A stretch of 64,000 nt of DNA, taken from the NCBI GenBank assembly GCA_965229785.1, contig CBDDJS010000001.1, forward strand, positions 7,378,001-7,442,000, read 5' to 3'. This DNA comes from JAWPMT01 sp965229785. GTDB lineage: Bacteria; Bacteroidota; Bacteroidia; Cytophagales; Cyclobacteriaceae. The notes under the pieces were generated by a model. That model was given only the letters and a program-made list of their open reading frames with translations, did not search any database and was not told the DNA's origin. A program made the translations under genes and the position numbers. How positions within the stretch are numbered: position 1 is the stretch's first letter; the number at the start of each line of letters is the position of its first letter. This document shows positions 7,044-15,524 of the stretch, in pieces.

Positions 7044-7850
7044 TCACTGTTTAAAGGAACGCATTAGATCAATAGGATAGATTTTTGGAAGCTGCCTCCA
7101 GGCGAAAAAGAAAAAAGGCAGTACAATGGCTACGCTGATCAAAGCCTCCCAAACTTTGAAATTGTCAATATTGGCTGGTTCGGAAGCTCCAGGCAAATCA
7201 TGGAGGTTTCCGGAAAAATTGATGATCCCATGCAGAAATCCGATCGGATAGATACTACCAGTTCGAAGTAGTAAGATGCCAAAAGCAACGCCGAACATGG
7301 TCGCATACGTAACCTGTGCAAACACCAGAGCTACGTGAGCATCTGCAGATAATAAGTTCAGGAAATGTAGTACGCCAAAAAGAAATGCAGATGTGATGAT
7401 TGGATGTTTCAGGGAATGATTGTCATCGGCACCAACCATCAAATGTGGGAGTATGAAGCCGCGAAATACCAGCTCTTCGGAAAGCCCCACAGACATCATG
7501 GTGACCAATAGGAGTACTACGTCACTGGGTTGTATAGCCTCAAATTGGTAGTCTAATACCCAGTATTGGATAGGCCCCGCCAATACGAAGTACATGGGAA
7601 CGATCACCAAAAGGGTGTTTTTGGTTTTCAACGTGTTCAAGCCAGCGACTTTTTGATAGCCAAAACGAACGATCAGTAGAACTGCGAAAACGATGATCAC
7701 CAGGTTTTTCGACAAGTCGCCAAGATGTTCAACGTAGAATTCGTCAAACCCAATTGTCTCGAATATTGCCTGAAAAGGCAGTAACAGTAACAATAGAAAA
7801 CCAAGAGCAGCGGCAATGCCACCACCGATATTAGCATTTTGGGCACTCAT
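7044..7850 (-). CDS. CPBP family intramembrane glutamic endopeptidase (CAAX protease/bacteriocin-processing family)
   Basis: The 268-residue polytopic membrane protein has all three family motifs: EELVFRG (motif 1, catalytic Glu pair and Arg), FGVLHF (motif 2 His) and HGIINFSGN (motif 3 His/Asn). About seven transmembrane segments are predicted. CPBP enzymes cleave in or near the membrane, as in CAAX protein processing, bacteriocin maturation or self-protection; the substrate here is unknown. It stands alone, divergent from the SGNH hydrolase gene with an 83-bp shared upstream region. Confidence 0.85.
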   Translation of the reverse strand: MSAQNANIGGGIAAALGFLLLLLLPFQAIFETIGFDEFYVEHLGDLSKNLVIIVFAVLLIVRFGYQKVAGLNTLKTKNTLLVIVPMYFVLAGPIQYWVLDYQFEAIQPSDVVLLLVTMMSVGLSEELVFRGFILPHLMVGADDNHSLKHPIITSAFLFGVLHFLNLLSADAHVALVFAQVTYATMFGVAFGILLLRTGSIYPIGFLHGIINFSGNLHDLPGASEPANIDNFKVWEALISVAIVLPFFFFAWRQLPKIYPIDLMRSFKQ

Positions 7851-7933
7851 CTGAAGAAAAGATAAGTCAGATTATACGAACCTGATTAGAAATTGGATGA
7901 TTTCCTCTGGTAATTCCTATCTATGTTCGCAGC

Positions 7934-8710
7934 ATGCTCAAGACCTACATGCGATATTTTTTCGGTGTGCTGGCAACAATTCCCCTACTGCCCATTATGG
8001 TGTTCCAGGGTAAACGGATCAAAGCCAATATCCCTCAATTACCCGAAGCAACCGGACCCAGGGGATTTGCAAGTGTCGAAGACGCCAAAGAGCAATTGCA
8101 TATGTTGGTTGTGGGTGAGAGCACCATCGCAGGGGTAGGTGTTCGTTCTCATGAAGAAGGTTTCTCGGGGACATTGGCCAGGGAGTTGTCAACCTTGCTA
8201 CGAAAGAACATCGAATGGCAAGTCTATGCCCGAAGTGGTTACACGGCGAGGAAGGTGAAAGAGAAACTACTCCCGACGATTGAAACGACTAATCCCGATT
8301 TGATCGTTATTGGTTTGGGAGGCAATGATTCATTTACGCTCAATACTCCCTGGAGGTGGAAAAAGGATATTTCCTCTCTCATCGACGAAATCCGTAACAA
8401 GTTTCCAGAGGTGGAAATTATGTTTATTTCAATGCCTCCGATCAAGGAGTTCGCCGCTTTCACCCCGGTTTTAAAATGGGTAGTTGGCAACTTGTGTGAG
8501 ATTTTGGGTGAAACGTTACAGTCAGTAGTTCGTGGTAAATCCAAAGTGTCGTATTACCACCAGGTGATCTCTCTGGAAAAGTGGGTGCAACGATTTGAAA
8601 TAGAAGCGAAGTACGAGGACTTTTTTATTGATGGGGTTCACCCTTCCAGGTTGACCTATCAAGTCATGGCCAAGGATATGGCGTTATTCATTTATGAAGA
8701 ACTCACCTGA
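7934..8710 (+). CDS. SGNH/GDSL-type hydrolase
   Basis: The 258-residue protein contains the SGNH blocks: GES (Ser63 nucleophile, block I), GGND (129-132, block III Asn) and DGVHPS (Asp233, His236, block V). A hydrophobic N-terminus (residues 7-23) suggests membrane anchoring or an uncleaved signal. The family includes lipases, acyl esterases and carbohydrate deacetylases, and the substrate cannot be deduced. The stop codon region overlaps the convergent NAD-binding gene by 8 bp. Confidence 0.85.
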   Translation: MLKTYMRYFFGVLATIPLLPIMVFQGKRIKANIPQLPEATGPRGFASVEDAKEQLHMLVVGESTIAGVGVRSHEEGFSGTLARELSTLLRKNIEWQVYARSGYTARKVKEKLLPTIETTNPDLIVIGLGGNDSFTLNTPWRWKKDISSLIDEIRNKFPEVEIMFISMPPIKEFAAFTPVLKWVVGNLCEILGETLQSVVRGKSKVSYYHQVISLEKWVQRFEIEAKYEDFFIDGVHPSRLTYQVMAKDMALFIYEELT

Positions 8711-9476
8711 AAAACCTCGGATCCGGCATTTTGTAAGTATACCCTAATTCGGTTTGCAATTTTCTGGTTGAGACGATCCGGCCAAAAGGCGCGGAGGTGC
8801 TGTCAGAATCAGACAAACCCAATTGCTCATTTATGATTGCCTGTTTGGTAGGGTGCTCAGGGGCTACCACATTGTACGTTTTGTTCGATGATTCTAACTG
8901 GATCATTTGTTCAATGACGCCCGCTATGTCATCGTAATGGATATGATTGGCCACCTGATCAGTTTCTTTGATTTTGTATTTACTCAGGTAACGATCATCA
9001 CCCATCAACCCTCCGAGTCTGAGGACATTGATTTGTGGGAAAGCGTTGCGCATTTGCTGTTCTATGGACCAGATGTTAGGTTGGAGGTCAGCTTCAGGTA
9101 AAGTATCTTCATCAATCTCAGCTTCCACCTGAGGGTATACCCCAATTGAACTCATCAGGAATAGCTGTTTGTCAAATCCATGAATGAACTTACAAACATT
9201 TTCAAATCTATTTTCCAAAACTGGAGTTTCAGTCCTTTTAGAGAAATTCACGGTGATGATCAGTACATCAAGTTCGTGTAGCTCACTCCAGGGTTGCATC
9301 CTGGTGTTCACCTGTTCTCCAGAGAAGTCAATCAGTGTTGGTTTGAGTTTTTCCTGCCTTAAGCTTTCGAATTTATCTGCTGTGCGGGTGGTCGTGTACA
9401 CTTCGAATTTATCTCTGAAGTGTCTGGCCAGCCTGATGCCCAGCCAACCTGCGCCGATGATGCCCATTTTTTTCAC
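8703..9476 (-). CDS. NAD(P)-binding Rossmann-fold protein (extended SDR-like)
   Basis: The 257-residue protein opens with MGIIGAGWLG, a dinucleotide-binding GxGxxG loop, followed by a TTR segment after strand beta-2 that suggests NADP preference. SSIGVYP near 108-114 is the epimerase-like Ser/Tyr region, though the canonical YxxxK is not evident. It resembles YeeF-like or nucleoside-diphosphate-sugar epimerase-like proteins. The catalytic activity is unknown. It is convergent with, and overlaps by 8 bp, the SGNH hydrolase gene. Confidence 0.78.
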   Translation of the reverse strand: MKKMGIIGAGWLGIRLARHFRDKFEVYTTTRTADKFESLRQEKLKPTLIDFSGEQVNTRMQPWSELHELDVLIITVNFSKRTETPVLENRFENVCKFIHGFDKQLFLMSSIGVYPQVEAEIDEDTLPEADLQPNIWSIEQQMRNAFPQINVLRLGGLMGDDRYLSKYKIKETDQVANHIHYDDIAGVIEQMIQLESSNKTYNVVAPEHPTKQAIINEQLGLSDSDSTSAPFGRIVSTRKLQTELGYTYKMPDPRFFR

Positions 9477-9629
9477 GATAAAGTCAAGTTTAGAAACATC
9501 AATATTAGATTTTAGAATAAACCTGGAATTAAACTAAGAGTTCGATTATTTAGTAAAATAGATCTGATTTTAATGATAAAGTGGGAAGCCTGGGACCGAG
9601 AACAAACTATTCTAGTTATCGATTGGGTC

Positions 9630-9998
9630 CTATATCAATGCAATCTATATTCAGCTTCAAAATCACCCACCGGAGCGGTAGGAAAGTTTTTTGACACAGG
9701 ATAACTTAACTCATTAACCTTAATTAACCACGGATCATTGGAATAATGGGATCAAGCAATATTCTGAGGACCATCCTTAAATAGTGAAAATTTCATTTTC
9801 GGGTTATATGCTATCCCGCTAGAGTAATCCGCACAAAGTGGTTCACCGGAACCAAGAAATCACCATTTCAAAAGCAGAAAAACGGAATAACTGATTAACT
9901 CAATCTCTTTGGATCAATGGAGAAACTATATTCCTCCCCAGATTTACCGCTTGATCCGAATAATGCCATTACTCCACAGGTTTTCAGATTGATCCGTT
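9630..9998. repeat. Intergenic mosaic repeat, copy B
   Basis: Blocks shared with 5240-5455 include TTCAAAATCACCCACCGGAGCGG (about 9655-9677), GGATCATTGGAATAATGGGA (about 9732-9751), ATCAAGCAATATTCTGAGG (about 9751-9769) and TTACTCCACAGGTTTTCAGA (about 9968-9987). A further diverged GATTAACT-x-TTGGATCA block sits near 9893, and a related one lies near 32183. The whole 9477-10590 interval has no confident gene. Confidence 0.55.
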
Positions 9999-10016
9999 AT
10001 CGTGAAGGTCTAAAAC

Positions 10017-10045
10017 AAAAAAAAGGTCGCTAACTCGTAGCGACC
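10017..10045 (-). terminator. Intrinsic terminator, minus strand
   Basis: GGTCGCTA and TAGCGACC (10025-10045) form a perfect 8-bp stem with loop ACTCG. On the minus strand it is followed by eight T residues. No recognised minus-strand gene precedes it. Confidence 0.75.
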
Positions 10046-10130
10046 CGATTGATTGTCGAAGATTTGTCTAGCAGGTATTCTTCAATTTCTTTTAAGCAAG
10101 GCGAATTTGCGGTTGAAAAGACCTGTGGTC

Positions 10131-10168
10131 TAAAAAAGAGAGGAAGCCACTTCGTTGGCGACTCCCTC
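10131..10168 (-). terminator. Second intrinsic terminator, minus strand
   Basis: The 10140-10150 and 10158-10168 arms form an 11-bp stem with three G-T pairs, followed on the minus strand by TCTTTTTT. It lies about 90 bp before the terminator at 10017-10045 in transcription order, so the two are in tandem. Confidence 0.65.
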
Positions 10169-10169
10169 T

Positions 10170-10560
10170 GCCTGTCTCACTCTTAAATTTCCAGCTGATA
10201 CAAAGATGTTAAGTGACCCTCTTGTGGGATGCCTTTTCTCGTTGGTTGGGCCAAAATCTTTGATGAATGACCTGAAATTTTAGTTGATTAGTTTTTTTGT
10301 TCCGGAATTGGCGATTTCGGGTCAGGTATTCGGTACTTCTTTTTGGAATACTGCAGCTCATTTCAATGCCAAATACCTGCAGCCAGGCTTCTCCCTACAC
10401 GCGATCATGCGGACCCTTGTTCCGTCGAATAAAGGGCTCATTTTTTTAAATGTCAGCATTGTGACACCCGAATTTGTCCAGAGCCCGACCCTTTTGAACG
10501 AATGTAATTTTTTGTGACCAACCCTCAGGGAATGGTAGCAGTAAGGCGAAGTATCATAAT
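10170..10560. other. Gene-poor region upstream of the spondin lipoprotein gene
   Basis: No recognised gene is present. The minus strand holds a 33-codon frame (10358-10459), which would be the only candidate source for the two tandem terminators downstream, and the plus strand holds a 77-codon frame without family features. I treat both as unproven. An untranslated RNA on the minus strand is equally possible. Confidence 0.3.
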
Positions 10561-10590
10561 TGTAAACCGTTTTAAAACTTAACTTTTTTT

Positions 10591-12255
10591 ATGAATCTTA
10601 ACAAGATTAACCCACTGGCTTTCTTAAGCTTCTTTTTTGCGGCTTTTCTCGTCAGTTGTAGTGATGACGATACCGTGAATTTGCCTCCGGCGTTTGATGG
10701 AGCTGTGTATGCAGTTACTGAAAACATGAGCAATGGAACAGTGGTTGGCACATTGACAGCTACTGATCCTGAAAGTGATGAGCTTACCTATAACATTACA
10801 TCAGGAAATACGGGAACAGCCTTCACCCTCGATGAGGCTTCGGGAGAACTTTCTATCAATGACATGAATGCCATTGATTTCGAAACAGCGACATCATTCA
10901 ACCTCTCCGTAGCAGTTACTGATGGTACTAACACGGTTAATGGTATAGTCGTCGTTAATATTGGTGACGATACGGGTGATAATGAACAACAATTCCGAAT
11001 CACGTTATACAACACGGTAGACTTGCTTTCTACTACCGTATTCAATACGCCTGATGGAGCCAGCGCGCCAGGACCAGGTCCAAATGTGGGTGATAGCTAT
11101 TCTGTTAGTTTCAAAGCCACTCCTGGAACCTATTTGTCATTCGCAACCATGGAAGCCATGTCTAATGACTGGTTTTATTCACCAGACGTTGAAGGAATCG
11201 CACTTTACACAGGTAATGGTGCCCCAGTAACCGGTGATATCACAGGTCAGGTCATGTTGTGGGATGCCGGAACTGAAGAAGAAAATCCAGATGCCTGGGC
11301 CGCGGTAGATCCTGACGATGAAAATGGAACGGATGATGATAATACGGCTGTTCGATTACAGCAGAGTGACGTAACAGATCGAATAGAAGTTATTCTAAGC
11401 TATGCGGATGGTCAGTTCACTTTAAAGATCACGAACCTGGCAGGAGGAGCTAACGGCACGGTGATCACACCGGGACTTGCCGTTGTTCACGCGTTGGACT
11501 ATCCTCTTTTCGAGAAAGGTAGTGCAGATGCAGGTTATGGGTTAAAGCAAATCGCCGAAGATGGTAACCCTGCTGTCCTATATGAATTCCTTGCTGCGAC
11601 AGGTACCGGTGGAGATAACTCTCCCGTGAGACTTTCTGCTTCTCATACCCCTTTTGCACCTGGTCTTGCATATGTATTCCCAAGTGATGAAACGGATCCT
11701 CTGTTTACTCAGGGCGAGGCGGTAGTTGCTGAAAGCGGCCTGGAAAGTCTTGCTGAAGACGGATCTGCTGCTACGGCGGTTAGCTACCTTACCGATCTGG
11801 GGTATGCAGCAGTCGCGGCAGATCAAATGGCTCCGGTACATCCTGGTGAAGTCATGACTTTTACCATAACGGCGACTCCTGGTGAGAAATTTGGTTTTGC
11901 AACGATGTTCATTCAGTCAAACGATTGGTTTGTGTCCTTGAATAACGGTGGTGTTGAATTGTTCAATGAAGATGGATCTCCTAAGTCAGGAATTGATTAC
12001 AGCATGCAGGCTTATCTGTTTGACGCAGGTACTGAAGAAGATGAAGCCATTGGTTCCGGCGCCAATCAGGCACCCCGTCAGAGTGGAGCCAATACCGGTC
12101 CTGCTGATGATGATACTTCAATCAGAAGAGTTGGTGAGATCGAAGACATGCAATTCGGTAAAGGAACCGTCATGTCTGCCTCCGGTGTAGTTGGGGCAGA
12201 AGATGCCAGAGGTGGTTATAACCTGGTTTTGGTACGTATCGAGCCGATCAATTAA
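10591..12255 (+). CDS. Lipoprotein with cadherin-like domain and two spondin-N-like domains
   Basis: The 554-residue product has a lipoprotein signal ending at Cys23 (FLVSC). One cadherin-like domain (about 32-127) follows, with the calcium-site pattern TENMSNGTVVG, DPESDELTY and DFETATSFNLSV. Two copies of a spondin-N-like domain come next (about 135-330 and 345-545). Both share the landmarks FATM-x-SNDWF, ELF/ALYTGNGAPVTG and LWDAGTEE or LFDAGTEE. It is probably an outer-membrane-attached surface protein that binds calcium. Its role is unknown, perhaps adhesion. It is monocistronic, with a clear terminator at 12290-12321. Confidence 0.78.
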   Translation: MNLNKINPLAFLSFFFAAFLVSCSDDDTVNLPPAFDGAVYAVTENMSNGTVVGTLTATDPESDELTYNITSGNTGTAFTLDEASGELSINDMNAIDFETATSFNLSVAVTDGTNTVNGIVVVNIGDDTGDNEQQFRITLYNTVDLLSTTVFNTPDGASAPGPGPNVGDSYSVSFKATPGTYLSFATMEAMSNDWFYSPDVEGIALYTGNGAPVTGDITGQVMLWDAGTEEENPDAWAAVDPDDENGTDDDNTAVRLQQSDVTDRIEVILSYADGQFTLKITNLAGGANGTVITPGLAVVHALDYPLFEKGSADAGYGLKQIAEDGNPAVLYEFLAATGTGGDNSPVRLSASHTPFAPGLAYVFPSDETDPLFTQGEAVVAESGLESLAEDGSAATAVSYLTDLGYAAVAADQMAPVHPGEVMTFTITATPGEKFGFATMFIQSNDWFVSLNNGGVELFNEDGSPKSGIDYSMQAYLFDAGTEEDEAIGSGANQAPRQSGANTGPADDDTSIRRVGEIEDMQFGKGTVMSASGVVGAEDARGGYNLVLVRIEPIN

Positions 12256-12289
12256 GAATTTAAGTTAGTATTTAGTTAAACATGTGTGG

Positions 12290-12321
12290 AAAGGCTGTTC
12301 CGAAAAGGGGCAGCTTTTTTT
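12290..12321 (+). terminator. Intrinsic terminator after spondin lipoprotein gene
   Basis: The 12290-12301 and 12307-12318 arms form a 12-bp stem (three G-T pairs) with loop GAAAA, followed by a T-run. Confidence 0.8.
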
Positions 12322-12365
12322 GTTTGGGATGAACTAAAGACCGGGAATAGCGCCGAGCGATTGAC

Positions 12366-12662
12366 TTACTGATCAACAAATAGAAATCCCCGGGCGTCAG
12401 CTTCATTATAAAAATCCACTTTTTTGCCCATGATGTACATTAATTCCCGTTTCCGGATCAATACGGGAATGTTTTGGACTTCCAGCGTCAGATCGTCTTC
12501 TTTAGGTTTATCAAAACCGAGAGTAAGCTTCACACCTGCACAGCCCGCACCACCTTTTACGGTTACCCGTAGTGAATAATCGGCCGGAATTTGCTTGTGT
12601 TCGAAGATGTTTTGGATCTCCTTGGCCGCCTCTTCCGATATCTCAATTGGATTTTCTGTCAT
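12366..12662 (-). CDS. HesB/IscA-like protein lacking the C-terminal cysteines
   Basis: The 98-residue protein has the A-type Fe-S carrier fold. GGAGCAGVKLTLGFD (37-51) matches the first IscA cysteine region, with Cys41. The C-terminal CxC ligand pair of IscA/ErpA/SufA is replaced by GFLFVD, and Cys41 is the only cysteine in the protein. Canonical carriers need three cysteines, so cluster binding would require a dimer or partner, or the protein has another role. It stands alone between convergent and divergent genes. The family is clear; the function is uncertain. Confidence 0.78.
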   Translation of the reverse strand: MTENPIEISEEAAKEIQNIFEHKQIPADYSLRVTVKGGAGCAGVKLTLGFDKPKEDDLTLEVQNIPVLIRKRELMYIMGKKVDFYNEADARGFLFVDQ

Positions 12663-12764
12663 CAGTTAATGAAACATGCCCGCATTGCGAACGTTATTGC
12701 TCAAAATTGGGATCGCAAAATAACTAAATTTGAACCGTAACAATTTAACGTGACTATTCATTCC

Positions 12765-13286
12765 ATGGAACCCTTGATTGAGTTGATAAAAGTGTTAGGC
12801 CCTGCTGCTTTGGTGTTGTACCTGGCGTATTTGCTGGTGCGATCATTTCTAAATAAGCAATTGGATGAAATTCGTTTGCAGGTTGCACAAAAAAGTCAGG
12901 AAGTGGTTATTCCTGTCCGCTTACAGGCTTACGAAAGAATTTGCCTGCTCTTAGAGCGTATTTCTCCTACTAATCTCCTTTCCCGGATTAACAATTCGGA
13001 GCTCAATGCCATTGAATTCCAGCACATTTTGATCAATGAAGTCCGTGAAGAGTTCAATCACAACCTATCACAACAAGTGTACATGTCCTCAGAAGCCTGG
13101 TCTCAGGTACAGACGGCTGTAGAAGATGTGATCAGCCTCATTAATGAAGCCGGAGGAAGCCTGGAAGGCGAAGAAAAAAGCCTGGCTCTTGCCAAAAAGA
13201 TCATAGACCTGAGCATGGCCCGACCGACAGATACGACGAGACAAGCCCTTGATTTTGTGAAGGGTGAGATCCAGGGAATTTTCTAA
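12765..13286 (+). CDS. Conserved membrane-anchored protein of unknown function
   Basis: The 173-residue product (ATG 12765; an upstream GTG at 12750 would add five residues) has one N-terminal transmembrane helix (about residues 8-27). It is followed by a cytosolic helical domain beginning VAQKSQEVVIPVRLQAYERICLLLERISP. This pattern is common to an uncharacterised Bacteroidota family (of DUF7935 type, from memory). No catalytic motif is visible. It lies just upstream of dtd in the same orientation, with about 70 bp before the small ORF. Confidence 0.7.
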   Translation: MEPLIELIKVLGPAALVLYLAYLLVRSFLNKQLDEIRLQVAQKSQEVVIPVRLQAYERICLLLERISPTNLLSRINNSELNAIEFQHILINEVREEFNHNLSQQVYMSSEAWSQVQTAVEDVISLINEAGGSLEGEEKSLALAKKIIDLSMARPTDTTRQALDFVKGEIQGIF

Positions 13287-13354
13287 ACGTACTTGTTCGT
13301 AACTCTGCTCAGGCATTTTTATTGTTCCAATTCAGTCAGGTTAATGAAGGATTA

Positions 13355-13447
13355 ATGGCTGAAAAGAGGTTTCTATGGCCATTGTTGCTTATTTTAGCTG
13401 TGTTTCGTTTTTTACTTTTTATTGACAATTTTTTTGCTACTCTATGA
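13355..13447 (+). CDS. Candidate 30-residue membrane peptide coupled to dtd
   Basis: ATG 13355 begins a 31-codon frame whose TGA (13445-13447) overlaps the dtd start as ATGA. AAGGA sits 4 bp before the ATG. The peptide begins MAEKRF, then has an uninterrupted hydrophobic stretch of about 18 residues (WPLLLILAVFRFLLFI) and a short polar end, which is a typical single-helix small membrane protein. It could instead be a leader ORF that couples translation to dtd. It is not supported by homology here. Confidence 0.42.
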   Translation: MAEKRFLWPLLLILAVFRFLLFIDNFFATL

Positions 13448-13896
13448 TAGCTGTCATACAACGTGTACACGAAGCCAATGTTTCTATTGACGGGGAAATA
13501 ACTGGTTCCATTGATGAAGGCCAATTGATTCTATTAGGCATTGAAGATGCAGATGGAGAAGAAGACATCAATTGGTTGGCTAATAAGGTCTTGAACCTCA
13601 GGATCTTTTCAGATGAAGAAGGTGTGATGAACCTAAGCGCACTGGACGTAAAAGGAGAGTTTTTGATCGTAAGCCAATTTACCCTCCATGCCAGTACGAA
13701 AAAGGGGAATCGACCTTCCTATATCAAGGCGGCAAAGCCAGATGTGGCCATTCCTCTATATGAAAAATTCATTGAAACCATCAAAGCCGGCACTTCAGCC
13801 AAAGTACAGACGGGTACATTTGGCGCTGATATGCAAGTCTTCTTAAAGAATGATGGCCCTGTGACCATTATCATTGATACAAAAAATCGGGTTTGA
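13444..13896 (+). CDS. dtd: D-aminoacyl-tRNA deacylase
   Basis: The 150-residue protein matches DTD over its full length. It starts MIAVIQRV, has the SQFTL motif (about 79-83) and ends with NDGPVTI, the second active-site motif that forms the cross-subunit Gly-cisPro site. It hydrolyses D-aminoacyl-tRNA, and Gly-tRNA(Ala), protecting translation fidelity. The ATG overlaps the stop of a 30-residue ORF as ATGA, so coupling is possible. Confident call. Confidence 0.95.
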   Translation: MIAVIQRVHEANVSIDGEITGSIDEGQLILLGIEDADGEEDINWLANKVLNLRIFSDEEGVMNLSALDVKGEFLIVSQFTLHASTKKGNRPSYIKAAKPDVAIPLYEKFIETIKAGTSAKVQTGTFGADMQVFLKNDGPVTIIIDTKNRV

Positions 13897-13920
13897 TCTG
13901 ACGGTATAATTGCAGTACTA

Positions 13921-14325
13921 TGATTAAAACAACTAAAAATTCCGGCTTATTGAAGCCAGTTATTCAATATGCATTGAAATTAACGTTTTTACTGGGGTTT
14001 ACCTTGGTGGGCCTTTGTCGTCAACTGGGATTTTGGTTTTGATTAGGAAGGCCACTTCACAAATTACTTTTGGGCTTTTAAGTGGACCTGTCGTCCGTTA
14101 CTGCAAAGGAGCGTCCATCGGTGATCGGTCAGTGCTTGGTGATGGAACGCTATACGATAGGTTGTCAATGACGAAAGCGGGGTTTATCTGGGCTATTATT
14201 TAGGTGGTTACTGGGAGCATCAATTACAAGAAGATTTAAGTATTGGTCTGAGATATAAGAGTTATATCTTCTTTGATCAATTTTCCAATCACACCTTGGG
14301 AGTTACCTTAAAAACGAGACATTAA
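13921..14325 (+). pseudogene. Decayed outer-membrane beta-barrel protein gene
   Basis: An intact start (ATG 13921) with a signal-like hydrophobic segment runs only 40 codons to a TGA. The last third, read in the frame ending TAA 14323-14325, gives a convincing C-terminal barrel: VYLGYYLGGYWEHQL, then SIGLRYKSYIFF and a final NHTLGVTLKTRH. An in-frame TAG at 14158-14160 and frame changes between the parts show it is broken and shortened. A terminator follows at 14350-14380. Similar small barrel proteins are about 180 residues. Confidence 0.6.
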
Positions 14326-14349
14326 TGCCCGTAAAAAGACATTAATTGA

Positions 14350-14380
14350 AATGTGGTTAGAACACTTGCCACATTTTTTT
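14350..14380 (+). terminator. Intrinsic terminator before the nuo operon
   Basis: AATGTGG (14350-14356) pairs with CCACATT (14369-14375), followed by TTTTT. It insulates nuoH from the upstream pseudogene. Confidence 0.7.
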
Positions 14381-14455
14381 ATGCTTGACATTTTCTTATC
14401 CTCTAAATTCGCTTCTTAATCAACTTTTTACCATTTGTTTGGGTTGTTGAACTGA

Positions 14456-15511
14456 ATGATCGCTTTCCTTTTCTATCTTCCTTTTTTACTCGGCTTCGTT
14501 GTTTTGGGGGTATACGGCGAACGGAAGATTTCTGCTTTCATACAAAGTAGGGTAGGCCCGATGGAAGTAGGCCCAATCGGCTTGTTGCAAACCGTAGCGG
14601 ACCTGCTCAAAATGTTGCAGAAAGAACACATCGTACCTCTGAAAGCAGATCGTATTTTGTTTACCTGGGCACCACTGGTGGTTTTCGGTTCTATTTTTAC
14701 CGGCTATGCCTTGCTACCGTTGACTGACCTGGAGCCAGGTAGTGGCATTCAAACCGGGATCATCTTCCTTTTGGCTTTTGTGTCGTTGGATGTCTTAGGT
14801 ATCCTGATGGCTGGTTGGGGCTCAAACAATAAATTCTCTTTGTATGGAGCCATTAGATCCTCTGCTCAGGTGATTTCTTATGAAATCCCATTGGGGTTGA
14901 GTGTTTTGTGCGTCATCATGGTTTGCCAAAGTGTGGATTTGCAAGAGATCGTTTTACAACAAGGAACCGGCGAAGAAAATCACCTTTTTGGTATTGCCGC
15001 ATTGGGTGTAGACACGTCGCAAGTTGGAGGTTTTCTGAACTGGAACCTCTTTAGAGTTCCTTTGTTGATCCCTGTTTTTTTAATATTCTTCGTTGCCGGA
15101 CTTGCGGAAGCGAATAGAGCTCCTTTTGATTTACCAGAAAGTGAGTCAGAGATCATAGGAGGCTATCATACGGAATATTCAGGTTTCCAATTTGGTATAT
15201 TTATGCTGGCGGAGTACGGCATGATGTTACTAATTTCCTTTCTGGCGGCTATCTTGTTTTTAGGTGGTTGGCAAACGCCGTTGCCTAATCTGGGCACGGT
15301 AACTTTGGCAGACTGGACCACAGGAACGTATTGGGGAGCTTTCTGGTTAGTGGGTAAGGCCACGTTTTTTGTACTCATCCAAATGTGGATCCGATGGACC
15401 TTGCCAAGGTTGCGTGTGGATCAGCTGATGAGCTTGTCGTGGAAATACCTGACCCCAGCGTCACTGATCTTGGTTTTTCTGATCGCCATTTGGAGGTTGT
15501 GGGTGATGTAA
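14456..15511 (+). CDS. nuoH: NADH-quinone oxidoreductase subunit H
   Basis: The 351-residue membrane protein has eight or more transmembrane helices. It carries the signature GERKISAFIQSRVGP (about 21-35) and the acidic loop EANRAPFDLPESESEI-GGYHTEYSG that forms the quinone-site funnel (E channel) at the junction with the peripheral arm. NuoH links quinone reduction to proton pumping in complex I. It is the first gene of the cluster here; nuoA-G do not precede it and a terminator and a pseudogene lie upstream. nuoI begins 13 bp downstream. Confidence 0.96.
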   Translation: MIAFLFYLPFLLGFVVLGVYGERKISAFIQSRVGPMEVGPIGLLQTVADLLKMLQKEHIVPLKADRILFTWAPLVVFGSIFTGYALLPLTDLEPGSGIQTGIIFLLAFVSLDVLGILMAGWGSNNKFSLYGAIRSSAQVISYEIPLGLSVLCVIMVCQSVDLQEIVLQQGTGEENHLFGIAALGVDTSQVGGFLNWNLFRVPLLIPVFLIFFVAGLAEANRAPFDLPESESEIIGGYHTEYSGFQFGIFMLAEYGMMLLISFLAAILFLGGWQTPLPNLGTVTLADWTTGTYWGAFWLVGKATFFVLIQMWIRWTLPRLRVDQLMSLSWKYLTPASLILVFLIAIWRLWVM

Positions 15512-15524
15512 TGTGTAGTTAGCA

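Noticed and set aside
10284..10517. A 77-codon plus-strand frame upstream of the spondin lipoprotein
   Set aside because: No ribosome site, no recognisable domain, and the two terminators nearby point to the opposite strand.
10131..10560. tmRNA or RNase P RNA in the gene-poor region
   Set aside because: No tRNA-like acceptor/CCA end and none of the conserved RNase P motifs could be found.
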